Origin: Desulfurivibrionaceae bacterium
GTDB lineage: Bacteria; Desulfobacterota; Desulfobulbia; Desulfobulbales; VMSU01
DNA: 52,244 bases
NCBI GenBank assembly: GCA_030145275.1
Contig: JAQYVV010000020.1
Coordinates: 1-52,244 of the forward strand
Direction of reading: 5' to 3'
Made by a program: the position numbers and the translations under genes. Below the pieces are notes generated by a model. The model made no database searches. It was given only the letters and a program-made list of their open reading frames with translations, and was not told the origin of the DNA. Shown one piece after another: positions 26,041-34,291 of this stretch; the stretch's first letter is position 1; every line of letters begins with the position of its first letter.

Positions 26041-27294
26041 ATGAGCGGAACACGATTCATAGTGGCGGGACGCTTTATCGACGGCAGTGGCGCAGATGTG
26101 CGCAGAAATGTCTTTCTGGCAGTGAAGGACGGTATTATTACCGCCATTGGCTCCGCAGCAGACCTTCTCCGCAATGACGGGGCTGCAATCGATGACTTCT
26201 CGCACTGTACTATTTTGCCGGCACTGGTTGACTGCAGCGTCTCCCTGTCGCGATCGCCCGCCGTGGACAGGAAGTTGAGGTTATCCACTGAAGAGGCTGG
26301 CTTTGCGAAAAAGGCAGCCATGTTGGAGCAGCATATCCGCTACTGCCATGCACACGGAGTGCAGGGAGTGGCCGACAGCGATGACATAACCGGCCTAGTG
26401 GAACGTTATCAAGAGGGGATGGCACAGGGGAGCATAATTGACATTCGAACATCCGGCCGTCTCTGCCGGAGCAGGCAAGATTGTGCAGCTGGCAACTCGG
26501 CAGGCGGTGATTTTCTTAGACTCGGTTATTCCGACAATATCGAAGACGAAGAAGCCCCATATCCTCGGCTTATACCGCAAGGGCATAAGTTTCGTTTGAG
26601 CCGACAAGCGGCTCAACTCAGCTTTAACCATGAAGACCTGTTCCGTATTCTGCAGCACAAAGGTGGGAAAAAGGCGGTGGTGGTGGCCAATGGCCTGCAA
26701 CAGGTTGCGGAAGCGCTTGAGGCGGGGTGTGATGCCATCGAACAGGGATACGCTATGGGCGAGGACAATCTCAGGAAAATGGCGGAGAAGGGTGTGCTGT
26801 GGATTCCCAGCGTACTGCGGGCCAAGAATGCCTTGAACGGTGCGGGCACTGGCGGGGATGTGTGTTGCCGTTTCTCCCTGCGCTATGTGGCCCCGGGAAA
26901 GCCGGTCCCCGGCGCGGAGGCTTTTTGGAAAAAGATGCTCGCCGAACAACTAACGCAACTGCGTTTTGCCAGAAAATTGGGCGTGACAACGGCTGTGGGA
27001 ACCGGTGCCGGCAGTGTTGGCATACTCCATGGCGAGTCGATGGTCGAGGAGATGAAATTGTTCATCAAGGCCGGCTATTCACTGGAGGAGACCATCCGGT
27101 GCGCATCGGAAAATGGAGCCAGATTCTTTGGCATGGAGAAGCTGGGAACGCTTGTTGTCGGACGGAAAGCAACATTCCTGATTGCCAGGGGCACGGTGAA
27201 ACAGCTGCCAAGAAAACTCTCCTATCTAGAAGGCATCTATGTTGACGGAGTACCCAGCATCACATATCATAAAAATCCTGTCAAGACGGCGTGA
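26041..27294 (+). CDS. Amidohydrolase-fold protein lacking the metal ligands (pseudoenzyme)
   Basis: 417 residues that align end to end with imidazolonepropionase-like amidohydrolases: an N-terminal beta sandwich, the TIM barrel and the closing segment LGTLVVGRKATFLIARG. Every expected metal position is replaced. The HxH after strand 1 reads SVS (Ser66, Ser68 in VDCSVSL), the His after strand 5 is Asn217 (VVVANG), the next is Gln235 (DAIEQG) and the final Asp is Gly322 (VGTGAGS, normally GTDAG). The frame is intact and the rest of the barrel is well kept, so this is not simple decay. Hydrolysis by the usual mechanism should be impossible. A binding or scaffold role is possible. The gene stands alone with its own strand orientation. 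Confidence 0.75.
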   Translation: MSGTRFIVAGRFIDGSGADVRRNVFLAVKDGIITAIGSAADLLRNDGAAIDDFSHCTILPALVDCSVSLSRSPAVDRKLRLSTEEAGFAKKAAMLEQHIRYCHAHGVQGVADSDDITGLVERYQEGMAQGSIIDIRTSGRLCRSRQDCAAGNSAGGDFLRLGYSDNIEDEEAPYPRLIPQGHKFRLSRQAAQLSFNHEDLFRILQHKGGKKAVVVANGLQQVAEALEAGCDAIEQGYAMGEDNLRKMAEKGVLWIPSVLRAKNALNGAGTGGDVCCRFSLRYVAPGKPVPGAEAFWKKMLAEQLTQLRFARKLGVTTAVGTGAGSVGILHGESMVEEMKLFIKAGYSLEETIRCASENGARFFGMEKLGTLVVGRKATFLIARGTVKQLPRKLSYLEGIYVDGVPSITYHKNPVKTA

Positions 27295-27358
27295 TAGGAG
27301 CACTTTTCACTCCTTGTTTATTGTGGCTCTATAGCAAACTCAGCTTAGTTAACGGGTT

Positions 27359-27500
27359 CGGAGTCTGCGCTACCTCCGTCTAACAACATGCCGGATGACG
27401 GCATAACCACTTTCATCGTCATCCCTGAATGTTTTTATCAGGGATCCAGGCTAGTTAGTGGTGCAAGAATGGGTGCTTTGAGCTGCCATAGTATCTAAAG
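27359..27500. repeat. Repeat cluster after the amidohydrolase-like gene
   Basis: In the gap 27295-27684: a 16-nt form of the insert module (27359-27374) between GTTAACGG and CCGTCTAAC, which are near-inverted copies; a family B fragment from about 27390 to 27450 (GGATGACGGCAT, GTCATCCCTGAATG, CAGGGATCCA); and the second copy of the 43-bp repeat that flanks vapBC (27457-27500). Immediately after the last one comes a 14-nt match to the 3' part of vapB. Confidence 0.7.
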
Positions 27501-27639
27501 AACGTGCAACCCCAGGAGGGTACCAGATATAGCGCGGGGGTAACTTTGAGGGGAATAGTAAGTAGAAGTGCGGTAATAATTGTATTATAACAAGTAGTAA
27601 TCTGTTTAATTCAAGTGCCTGCATCCCTCCATATATACG

Positions 27640-27683
27640 AAAAGCCGCTGAAGGTGTTTATACAATTTCAGCGGCTTTTTTTG
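27640..27683. terminator. Intrinsic terminator, bidirectional
   Basis: GCCGCTGAA (27644-27652) and TTCAGCGGC (27667-27675) form a 9-bp GC-rich stem. It is followed on + by seven T and on - by four T. It lies ten bases beyond the stop of the minus-strand YibQ-like gene and so probably ends that transcript. Confidence 0.8.
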
Positions 27684-27684
27684 T

Positions 27685-28623
27685 TTACTCGACTAGGTTG
27701 TGAACTGAAGTAAGGGTTACGTCCTTCTGTAACAGGGGGATAGATTTGCTCAGGGCCTCAAGGGTTTCTGGATAGGGGTGGCCGATGGCGATTGCCTTGC
27801 CGTGTTTTTGAGCAATTTTGATAAGCTGTTCAAGCTGTTTGATTATTTTGGCCGGATCTTTTTCGTTATCCAAAAATATGTTTCTTTTGGCTGTTTTCAC
27901 AGCCATGTTTTTGGCCAGCTTATAGCCGACGCTTTTTGAGGAGGTTAGGCTATCAATGAAAAAGAGATTTGTGGGTTTTATTTCTGTAAGAAAGGCAGTC
28001 ATCGCCTCTTCGTTCTCTGAATAGCGGGAGCCCATATGGTTGTTGATGCCAATGGCCAGCGGCACGGCAGCTAAATCTTTTAACAAGGTGCTGCGCATCG
28101 TCTGGGCATCCATTTTCAGAAAAAGGGCTCCGGGGCCGGGATCCCACTTTTGGCCTATTGGTTCCATTGGGAGATGCAGAAGAATATCTCTTCCTTTACT
28201 GTGGGCTTTTTGGGCCAGTTTCAAGCCATGAGCTGAGTGCGGCAGGATTGAAAAGTTTAAATTGAGGTCCAGATCAATAAACTTTTCTCCCATTTTTCTC
28301 AAGTTACCAATGTCATCAATTATTATGGCTATTTGGGGGCCTTTAGTATGTTCTGCAACTGTCTCCTTTGCAATAATTGGGATGACTTTCTCTTGCGGGA
28401 CAGGAACAGGTGAGGCTGGAGGCGCAGGGATCAAACTTTCTTGAGCCATCTTGGCAGGCGCGATGACGGAATTTTTTTCGGCTTGAGGGTGTGTTCCGGG
28501 TCTTAAAAAAATGAGGTAGACCGTTGCCGCCATGCTGACGCATATAAGCAGGCCAAGAAAGAATAATCTTAAGAAAGGAGATTTTTTTATTTGACGCCGG
28601 GATGCTTTTCTATTTCGTGACAT
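27685..28623 (-). CDS. Divergent polysaccharide deacetylase (YibQ-like)
   Basis: 312 residues. A basic N-terminus (SRNRKASRRQIKKS) and a membrane segment about 17-38 are followed by a Pro-rich linker. The catalytic-like domain begins about residue 97 with IAIIIDDIGN and continues with LNFSILPHSAHG, LLHLPMEP and GINNHMGSR. This is the divergent polysaccharide deacetylase group (DUF610, YibQ), with a carbohydrate-esterase-4-like barrel on the periplasmic side. The Asp-Asp pair and His residues suit metal binding. Substrate is unknown; a cell-wall role is inferred from family. It ends next to a clear terminator. A family C repeat separates it from the polyprenyl synthase gene. Confidence 0.85.
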   Translation of the reverse strand: MSRNRKASRRQIKKSPFLRLFFLGLLICVSMAATVYLIFLRPGTHPQAEKNSVIAPAKMAQESLIPAPPASPVPVPQEKVIPIIAKETVAEHTKGPQIAIIIDDIGNLRKMGEKFIDLDLNLNFSILPHSAHGLKLAQKAHSKGRDILLHLPMEPIGQKWDPGPGALFLKMDAQTMRSTLLKDLAAVPLAIGINNHMGSRYSENEEAMTAFLTEIKPTNLFFIDSLTSSKSVGYKLAKNMAVKTAKRNIFLDNEKDPAKIIKQLEQLIKIAQKHGKAIAIGHPYPETLEALSKSIPLLQKDVTLTSVHNLVE

Positions 28624-28624
28624 T

Positions 28625-28828
28625 ATTGATGCTCTCGTAAAAAGTCTGAGTAATCGCCAAGATGGCTAAGCACAAAAGTTCGATATACAGGTAAGCGCAG
28701 ACTCCGAGGCGTGGTATTTTTTACAGGGCTTCGGTTATACATATGGTATACCGAAGGTCTGTAAAAAATCCGCAACGCAGTAGATCGGATTGCTATACCC
28801 TTTGGGTGCTTTTTGCGACGCCATCATT
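28625..28828. repeat. Palindromic repeat, family C, copy 1 (with two inserts)
   Basis: An inverted relative of 34048-34205. The core is a long stem: GCGTGGTATTTTTTACAGGG pairs with the segment ending AAAAAATCCGCAACGC, around ACATATGG. Compared with the second copy it has two extra blocks: 17 nt at 28690-28706 (GGTAAGCGCAGACTCCG) and 19 nt at 28790-28808 (TTGCTATACCCTTTGGGTG). The flanks are otherwise nearly identical, including CTTTTTGCGACGCCATC. Confidence 0.85.
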
Positions 28829-29828
28829 ATTTGTTTCTCTTTAAAACGTATTGGCCCAATCCCAGTAAAATATCTTTTCCCGGGCAATCCTGGAAGAGAT
28901 TGAGGCCTTTTGAGGCATCTTCTATAAGCGTTTGGGCCCTTTTTCTGGAATAGCTAAACCCGTTATATTTCTCAATTATGTCCCTGACTGTGGAAAGGTT
29001 TTTTTCTCTCTCTTCAGGAGTGTTCTCTAGCAGGTTGGTCAGAAATTGTCTGTCTGAATCCTGGCATGCTTCCAGTGCGGTGATAAGGGGCAGGGTCATT
29101 TTACCTTCAACAAAATCATTCCCCACAGCTTTGCCGGTCTTGCGCGAATCTCCCAGGTAGTCCAGAAGATCATCAACGATTTGGAAGGCAAGGCCGAGGT
29201 TGCTGCCGAAGAGTTTTAATGCCTCTCTTTTTTCCTTTTCTCCCCCGGCGTATATTGCCCCTGTTTCACAGGCGGCTGAGATGAGAGCTGCTGTTTTGCC
29301 GAGCAGTACGTTGAAATAGCTCGTTTCAGAGCGGTCTTTATTTAGGGCGCTCTGCATCTGGATAAATTCGGATTCAACCATGGATGCTGCGGCGCCGGAT
29401 ATTTGGGCAAGAATTTGCTCTTTGCCGATGGTTCCGGCCAAAAGCATCGCTCTGCTATGCAGGTAATCACCAGCCAGAATGACAGGGGTATTGCCCCAGA
29501 CCGTGTTTGCCGCCGGACGACCGCGCCTCATGTCGGCATGGTCGATTACATCGTCGTGCAGAAGGCTTGCGGCATGGAGGTATTCAAAGGAAATAGCCAA
29601 TTTATACAGGCCGTTTTCAGCTTCCCTGCTTTGCGTTTTTTCTTTTCGACATAAGCGTGCGGCAAGAACGGTTAGAAGGGGTCTGATTCTTTTACCGCCG
29701 CTGAGAAGGGCATATTCCAAGACCTCAAACAGTTGCGGATTTTGTACTGAGCGCAGATCATCGCTAATAACTGCATCAATTTGTACGGCCTCGGACTTTA
29801 GTTTGCTGAGAAGGGTGTTTTGCTCCAC
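28827..29828 (-). CDS. ispB: Polyprenyl diphosphate synthase (IspB-like)
   Basis: 333 residues from a GTG start that overlaps the stop of the helicase gene by one base (TAGTG). Both aspartate-rich motifs are present: DDVIDHADMRRG (92-103) and QIVDDLLDYLGD (about 216-227), with GGKRIRP near 45. It chain-extends allylic diphosphates with isopentenyl diphosphate. The length and the residues before the first DDxxD (Ala, Ser) suit a long-chain product such as octaprenyl diphosphate for quinones rather than geranylgeranyl or farnesyl diphosphate, but chain length is an inference. Likely cytoplasmic, in one unit with the helicase. Confidence 0.88.
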   Translation of the reverse strand: MEQNTLLSKLKSEAVQIDAVISDDLRSVQNPQLFEVLEYALLSGGKRIRPLLTVLAARLCRKEKTQSREAENGLYKLAISFEYLHAASLLHDDVIDHADMRRGRPAANTVWGNTPVILAGDYLHSRAMLLAGTIGKEQILAQISGAAASMVESEFIQMQSALNKDRSETSYFNVLLGKTAALISAACETGAIYAGGEKEKREALKLFGSNLGLAFQIVDDLLDYLGDSRKTGKAVGNDFVEGKMTLPLITALEACQDSDRQFLTNLLENTPEEREKNLSTVRDIIEKYNGFSYSRKRAQTLIEDASKGLNLFQDCPGKDILLGLGQYVLKRNK

Positions 29829-31801
29829 TACTTTATTCCTCTAAAAAATGTTTGGATCTCGTCTATATTTCTGATGATCGGACTTTCCGGCAAGCTTTTA
29901 CGAAAGACTCTGCCATAACCTTTACTGTATAAGCGAATGTCCATGATAGCTATGATGCCATGGTCTGAGGCCGCCCTCATCAGCCGGCCAATTCCTTGGC
30001 GCAGGCTGAGAATTGCTCTGGGTACCTGAAAATCAAAGAAGGGGTTTCCTCCTTCACCTTTTATTTTATTGATTCGGGCCATGATAACAGGGTCGCTCGG
30101 TACTTCAAAGGGCAGTTTATCAATTATGACACAACTTAAGGAATCACCCGGGACATTAACGCCTTCCCAGAAACTTGCAACGGCAAGGAGAACTGACTCT
30201 GTCTGCTGCTGGAAGGTTTCAAGAAGCAGGTGCTTCGGGGCTTCTCCCTGGACCAGGATCGGGTATGAGAGGGATGATTGCAAAAAGGTATGCATGGTTT
30301 TCATGGCTTTGATACTGGTAAATAACAGAAGGGCCCGGCCTTTTGTCTGTTCTAGGATCGAAAGTATCTGTTTTTCCAGGGTTTCTTGGTACTCAGGCGC
30401 ATTCGGCTCAGGAAAATGTGTCGGCGGAATATACAGCCTGGTGCGCTTAGGGTAATCAAAAGGCGAAGCAAGCTTGAGAGTTTCAGTCTCCTGGCCCAAG
30501 CCCATTCGTTCAAAAAAATAGTTAAAGGTACCGCCGGTGGTGAGAGTTGCTGAAGTAAAAATAATGCTTTTGCATTGATCATAGAGATGATCTTGAAGCT
30601 CTGTTGCGATATCGATGGGGGTGGCCGACAAACTGACCGTTTTGGCACGGCGCTCACACCAGTATACGGAAGCAGGATCCTGCTTTTTGGTTATTATTTC
30701 CAGGCTTATTTTTATATCAAGGCAGCGTTGGGCAGGCCCGTTCCATATCTCATTGGCTGGAGCAAGGGTGTCAAGATGGGCAATCATCATCTGCAGAGAT
30801 TTGAATAGATCTTCCAGGTGTTTGGACCAGTTTTCGACCCGATTTATTATCTCCAGCAGAGGGAAACGACCCAGTTCTTTGGGAAAAATATGGGCAAATA
30901 GTTCGGCTTGGGTTGCCAGACTTCTGGCAATCTGGGTCGTCTTGTCCTTTTTTTTCTGTCCGGTGGTTTGGGCAATTTTTTCAATATCTTTGGCCAGGTC
31001 CAGCAATTGGTAATGGCTGAAGCTGGTGCCAAAATAGCGGGTGGCGATGCTTTCAAGGTGGTGAGCCTCATCGAAAATAACGGACTCGTAGCGGGGTAGG
31101 ACTTCGGCATGTCCGAATCTACGCAGGCCGAGATCGGAAAAAAAGAGGTGGTGGTTGACTATGAGCAGCTGTGCTTTGGCGGCTTTTTTGCGGAGCTGGG
31201 TGACGAAACAGTTCGTCCAGTCCGGGCAGGTGTTACCGAGGCAGGCCCTGGTTGTTGAACTGAGCTGTCGCCAGAGGTCGGAATTGTCCGGCAACCAGTC
31301 CAGTTCACTGCGGTCCCCAGTCTTTGTTTCATTCATCCAATTGTGCAGCAGTTGTATTTCCTGACTCTTTTCAAACAGACTCATTTGTGGCGAGAGAATA
31401 AACTGTTTGGCGCGGAATAAGCAAAGGTAATTCTCCCGTCCTTTGACGCAGAGTGCTTTCAGGTCGGGAGCTATATGTTTTTGAATAAAGGGGATCTCTT
31501 TGTCAAGTATCTGGTCCTGTAGGTTGATGGTGCCGGTTGACACAATGACCTTTTTGCCGCTCAGGGCTGCCGGAACCAGATAGGCCAGGGTTTTGCCGAT
31601 CCCTGTTTCTGCCTCAACGGCAAGCATTTGGCTTTCTGTCAGGCTAGCAGACCAAGCATTTTCATCTGAGCTGATATTTATGATACCGTTAACAGCGGCA
31701 GCCATTTTCAGCTGTCCCGGTCTGAGTTCAAAAAAAGGCAGGGAGTTGGCGAGAAGACCATTGTTACCAAATATTTTTTCTATGTCGTTGTCTGCTTGCA
31801 T
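29828..31801 (-). CDS. DinG/YoaA-type ATP-dependent DNA helicase with Fe-S cluster
   Basis: 657 residues, superfamily 2 XPD-like. Walker A is AETGIGKT (64-71), the DEAH box is DEAHH (244-248) and motif VI is GIGRLMRAASDHG. Between motifs I and II four cysteines (127, 187, 192, 198) are placed as in the 4Fe-4S domain of DinG/XPD. It should unwind DNA 5' to 3', including R-loops and stalled structures. Length and the absence of an N-terminal exonuclease domain favour the YoaA/DinG branch. The polyprenyl synthase gene starts within its stop. Confidence 0.88.
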   Translation of the reverse strand: MQADNDIEKIFGNNGLLANSLPFFELRPGQLKMAAAVNGIINISSDENAWSASLTESQMLAVEAETGIGKTLAYLVPAALSGKKVIVSTGTINLQDQILDKEIPFIQKHIAPDLKALCVKGRENYLCLFRAKQFILSPQMSLFEKSQEIQLLHNWMNETKTGDRSELDWLPDNSDLWRQLSSTTRACLGNTCPDWTNCFVTQLRKKAAKAQLLIVNHHLFFSDLGLRRFGHAEVLPRYESVIFDEAHHLESIATRYFGTSFSHYQLLDLAKDIEKIAQTTGQKKKDKTTQIARSLATQAELFAHIFPKELGRFPLLEIINRVENWSKHLEDLFKSLQMMIAHLDTLAPANEIWNGPAQRCLDIKISLEIITKKQDPASVYWCERRAKTVSLSATPIDIATELQDHLYDQCKSIIFTSATLTTGGTFNYFFERMGLGQETETLKLASPFDYPKRTRLYIPPTHFPEPNAPEYQETLEKQILSILEQTKGRALLLFTSIKAMKTMHTFLQSSLSYPILVQGEAPKHLLLETFQQQTESVLLAVASFWEGVNVPGDSLSCVIIDKLPFEVPSDPVIMARINKIKGEGGNPFFDFQVPRAILSLRQGIGRLMRAASDHGIIAIMDIRLYSKGYGRVFRKSLPESPIIRNIDEIQTFFRGIK

Positions 31802-31844
31802 GGCTGGGGATAATAAGTGATTTAAGGTAAATAAGTCAATCTAC

Positions 31845-31874
31845 TTGACACAAAAAAAATCAAAATGATAGAAT
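31845..31874 (+). promoter_or_regulatory. Possible sigma-70 promoter, far upstream of uspA-like gene
   Basis: TTGACA (31845-31850), 18-base spacer, TAGAAT (31869-31874). The next + gene starts at 32221, so a transcript would carry a 340-base leader that includes the family A repeat. No other promoter candidate of this quality is seen in 31802-32220. Confidence 0.5.
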
Positions 31875-31955
31875 TTAGTACCTTAGAAATAATTTTCGTG
31901 TTTTTTATGGCAAGAAATGAAAAAATTAGATTCATTTAAAGGTGTTATATCTACT

Positions 31956-32166
31956 GTTAAGGTACTTATTTCCGGTTTATCCGAATTAGGTAACTATTCG
32001 ACGAGAATTGCATAACGTGGGTAAACTCCCAAGCGTAACTGTTCAGATGTGCCTTAGATGTGTTCGATCAGGCCGGTCAGCATACTGATGTATCGAAGTT
32101 TCACTTTATTCGCTTATCTGCTGACCGGCTTGATCGGGCGCAGATGAGGTGTTGCTGAATAGTTAC
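31956..32166. repeat. Family A repeat cluster upstream of the UspA gene
   Basis: Two parts. 31956-32046 contains a 34-bp and a 57-bp block that recur inverted at 35725-35758 and 35573-35629. 32035-32166 is a family A element with ends GTAACTGTTCAG and CTGAATAGTTAC. Its stem GATCAGGCCGGTCAGC / GCTGACCGGCTTGATC carries in the loop a 26-nt long-form module (32094-32119). Confidence 0.8.
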
Positions 32167-32220
32167 AATATTTCTAATATCTTGCCGCCAATTAAATTAA
32201 TTGTATGGGAGAGGTATCTT

Positions 32221-32664
32221 ATGAAAGAGATAAAGAAAATTCTGGTGCCGGTTGATTTTTCCGAAAACTCAAAGAAGATCTTGAAATCTGCCCGCTATAT
32301 GGCTGAAACTTTTTCCGCAGATCTCTCCTTGATTTTTGTGGTCCAAAGTTTTGAGGACTATTCCGGTTTTTTTGTGCCTCATATGCCCTTGGACCAGTTG
32401 GCAGACGAGATGCTCATCGGAGCCCGAAAGAAAATGGCTGATTTTGTGGAAGATCACCTGGGTGAATTGAAGGTAAACGCTCAGGTTGTCGCAGGCGATG
32501 TGGCCGAAGAGATCCTTGGATACGCTGAAAAAGAGCAGATGGATCTTATAATCATGGGAACCCACGGATATAAAGGTCTTGAGAGAATTTTATTTGGCAG
32601 CATTGCGGAGCAGGTGGTGAAAAATTCTCCCTGCCCAACTTTGACGATTAACCCGTATAAGTGA
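32221..32664 (+). CDS. Universal stress protein (UspA family)
   Basis: 147 residues from the ATG at 32221, preceded by GGAGAGGT. It has the usual start KKILVPVDFSENSKK and the ATP-binding tail GTHGYKGLERILFGSIAEQVVKNSPCP (Gly-x2-Gly-x9-Gly-Ser), so it is of the nucleotide-binding MJ0577-like type. It acts in the cytoplasm in stress or growth-arrest responses. Family A repeats lie on both sides. A promoter 350 bases upstream would place a structured leader in its mRNA. Confidence 0.88.
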   Translation: MKEIKKILVPVDFSENSKKILKSARYMAETFSADLSLIFVVQSFEDYSGFFVPHMPLDQLADEMLIGARKKMADFVEDHLGELKVNAQVVAGDVAEEILGYAEKEQMDLIIMGTHGYKGLERILFGSIAEQVVKNSPCPTLTINPYK

Positions 32665-32709
32665 TGGCGGCGGACTTGTCTGGGAGTAGTCCTTTATCCT
32701 AAATTATTT

Positions 32710-32909
32710 GTAACTATTCAGCATAGGCTGGAAATTACCCTTAACTCCAGACTGTAACTGTTCAGGTAAGCGCAGACTCCGGATGTGCTTCATATCGGAG
32801 TCTCGTCCCTCGCTTACCTAGGGATTCGAAGCATACTTGTGCTATTCGAGAAGACCAGGTAAGCGTAGACTCCGAAATGGGCGAAGATGGAGTGCAGCTG
32901 AATAGTTAC
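32710..32909. repeat. Family A repeat with three short modules
   Basis: GTAACTATTCAG at 32710-32721 and GTAACTGTTCAG at 32754-32765 face CTGAATAGTTAC at 32898-32909. Inside are the 17-nt module reversed (32765-32781), a 23-nt variant forward (32796-32818) and the module reversed again with one change (32858-32874). The alternation makes a strongly folding array. Confidence 0.85.
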
Positions 32910-32911
32910 AA

Positions 32912-33964
32912 TTATTTCAAGACAGCGAACACCGTGTTTTGCATTGATGTTTCTTGGGGGGCCACGTTTTTCAGGCCAAGCCCTTCGATCAGGAGGTCTG
33001 AAAACGGCATTTTAAAAAGGTAAAATTCCAATTTATTGGTGTCGTGGGCAGGAAGGGCTTGGACAGCTTGTTCCCAAACCTCAAGGGCTTCAGTTACGGT
33101 TTTGTTTTTCTGAAAGACGCCTGTTTCTGCCGCTTTGCTGAGATGAGAGAAGAGGATCTCGCGGCATGCCTTTGTTTTATTCTGAAAATCAGCCAGAAAA
33201 GTCGAATACTCTTGATCATCTTCTAGGCCTGATATTGCTCCGGCCAGTGGTATAGTAAAGAGGTGTTCGGGCTTGGTTTTTGTTTCGACGGCATCCTTGA
33301 GCAGGTAAAATGCATCATTGGGCCCCGATGTTACAAGCCAATTCGGGGCTTTTGGGTCGGCCAGGAGCAAGGCGGTCCAGGCCTTGAGTCTTTGTTTAAA
33401 CCGGCCAGGTGATTCCGAGCTTATGTTCGCTTCAGCAAGAGCATCGAGCAGGGCTCCCACTTCTTCCTCATCCCCTTTCAGGGTTGATAAAAGAAGGGAT
33501 TTTTTCAAGTTTATAGATTGAATATTCTCCCGCAGTTCTTCTTCCTCAATCTCACTAATTTCAGCTAGCTTTAAGAGGAGACGGGCCTGAAGAAGGGCTT
33601 CTGCCCGTTGGGCGTTCGCCCTTGTTTCATCTTTTGGGTTCATCTGGGCGATCAGGTTCAGGACAGAGGATTCGTCCACTTGCAAGGTGTTTGAAGCGGA
33701 AAGAGAAGAGAAGGAACTGCCATAAAAATCAGGGCTGTGCCTCTGGATATCCTGAATAAGCCGTTTGAATTTTGCAAGATCATCACCAAAAGGCAGGGGG
33801 GCGTATTGTTCGAGCATCCCAGCTGTGACCAGATGATTTTCAGACTGAAAACTGTCTTCGGCCGGTAGCAGCTGGGTCATGCTGTCAAAAAAAAGAAGTA
33901 GTTGACGAAAACCGGAATATTGGGCAATAGTCTCTGGAAAGTGAAGACTGGTTATTTTTTGCAC
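32912..33964 (-). CDS. Hypothetical protein
   Basis: 350 residues, not recognised. There is no signal peptide or membrane segment. It is mostly acidic and helical; residues about 115-200 (AQRAEALLQARLLLKLAEISEIEEEELRENI) are strongly predicted to be helical or coiled, and the sequence holds several Leu-Asp-Ala repeats. Start ATG 33964 is supported by GAGGAGTTTCACGTGCA-like sequence upstream (GGAG about 13 bases before). The stop lies directly against a family A repeat. No neighbour suggests a role. Confidence 0.7.
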   Translation of the reverse strand: MQKITSLHFPETIAQYSGFRQLLLFFDSMTQLLPAEDSFQSENHLVTAGMLEQYAPLPFGDDLAKFKRLIQDIQRHSPDFYGSSFSSLSASNTLQVDESSVLNLIAQMNPKDETRANAQRAEALLQARLLLKLAEISEIEEEELRENIQSINLKKSLLLSTLKGDEEEVGALLDALAEANISSESPGRFKQRLKAWTALLLADPKAPNWLVTSGPNDAFYLLKDAVETKTKPEHLFTIPLAGAISGLEDDQEYSTFLADFQNKTKACREILFSHLSKAAETGVFQKNKTVTEALEVWEQAVQALPAHDTNKLEFYLFKMPFSDLLIEGLGLKNVAPQETSMQNTVFAVLK

Positions 33965-34047
33965 GTGAAACTCCTCTGTTGTTCCTGCTGAGCTATGAGA
34001 CTAACGGATCTATAGTCGGTCTCGCATTAGTTTTGATGGTAAGGTTT

Positions 34048-34205
34048 GATGGCGTCGCAAAAAGTCCGATCTACTGCGTTGTGGATTTTTTACCGACCTT
34101 CGGTATACCATATGTATGACCGAAGCCCGCTAAAAAATACCACGCCTTGTATATCGAACTTTTGTGCTTAGCCATCTTGAGGCAGATCCATACTTTTTAC
34201 GAGTG
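34048..34205. repeat. Palindromic repeat, family C, copy 2 (empty sites)
   Basis: Inverted relative of 28625-28828. Sequence from GATGGCGTCGCAAAAAG to CTTAGCCATCTTG matches the other copy but lacks its 17-nt and 19-nt blocks. The two copies face each other around 5.3 kb with dinG, ispB, uspA and the hypothetical gene. Confidence 0.85.
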
Positions 34206-34291
34206 TATCAAGGTTTAGGTAAAACTTATTTTTAGCTGAATGGATGGGGGATTGTGCTCAGTCACCCAATTCAGGCTGTATAAAGGTGCGT

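Noticed and set aside
32820..32856. A tRNA-like stretch (GGGATTCGAAGC)
   Set aside because: No acceptor stem, anticodon arm or CCA-compatible fold surrounds it; it is part of a family A repeat.
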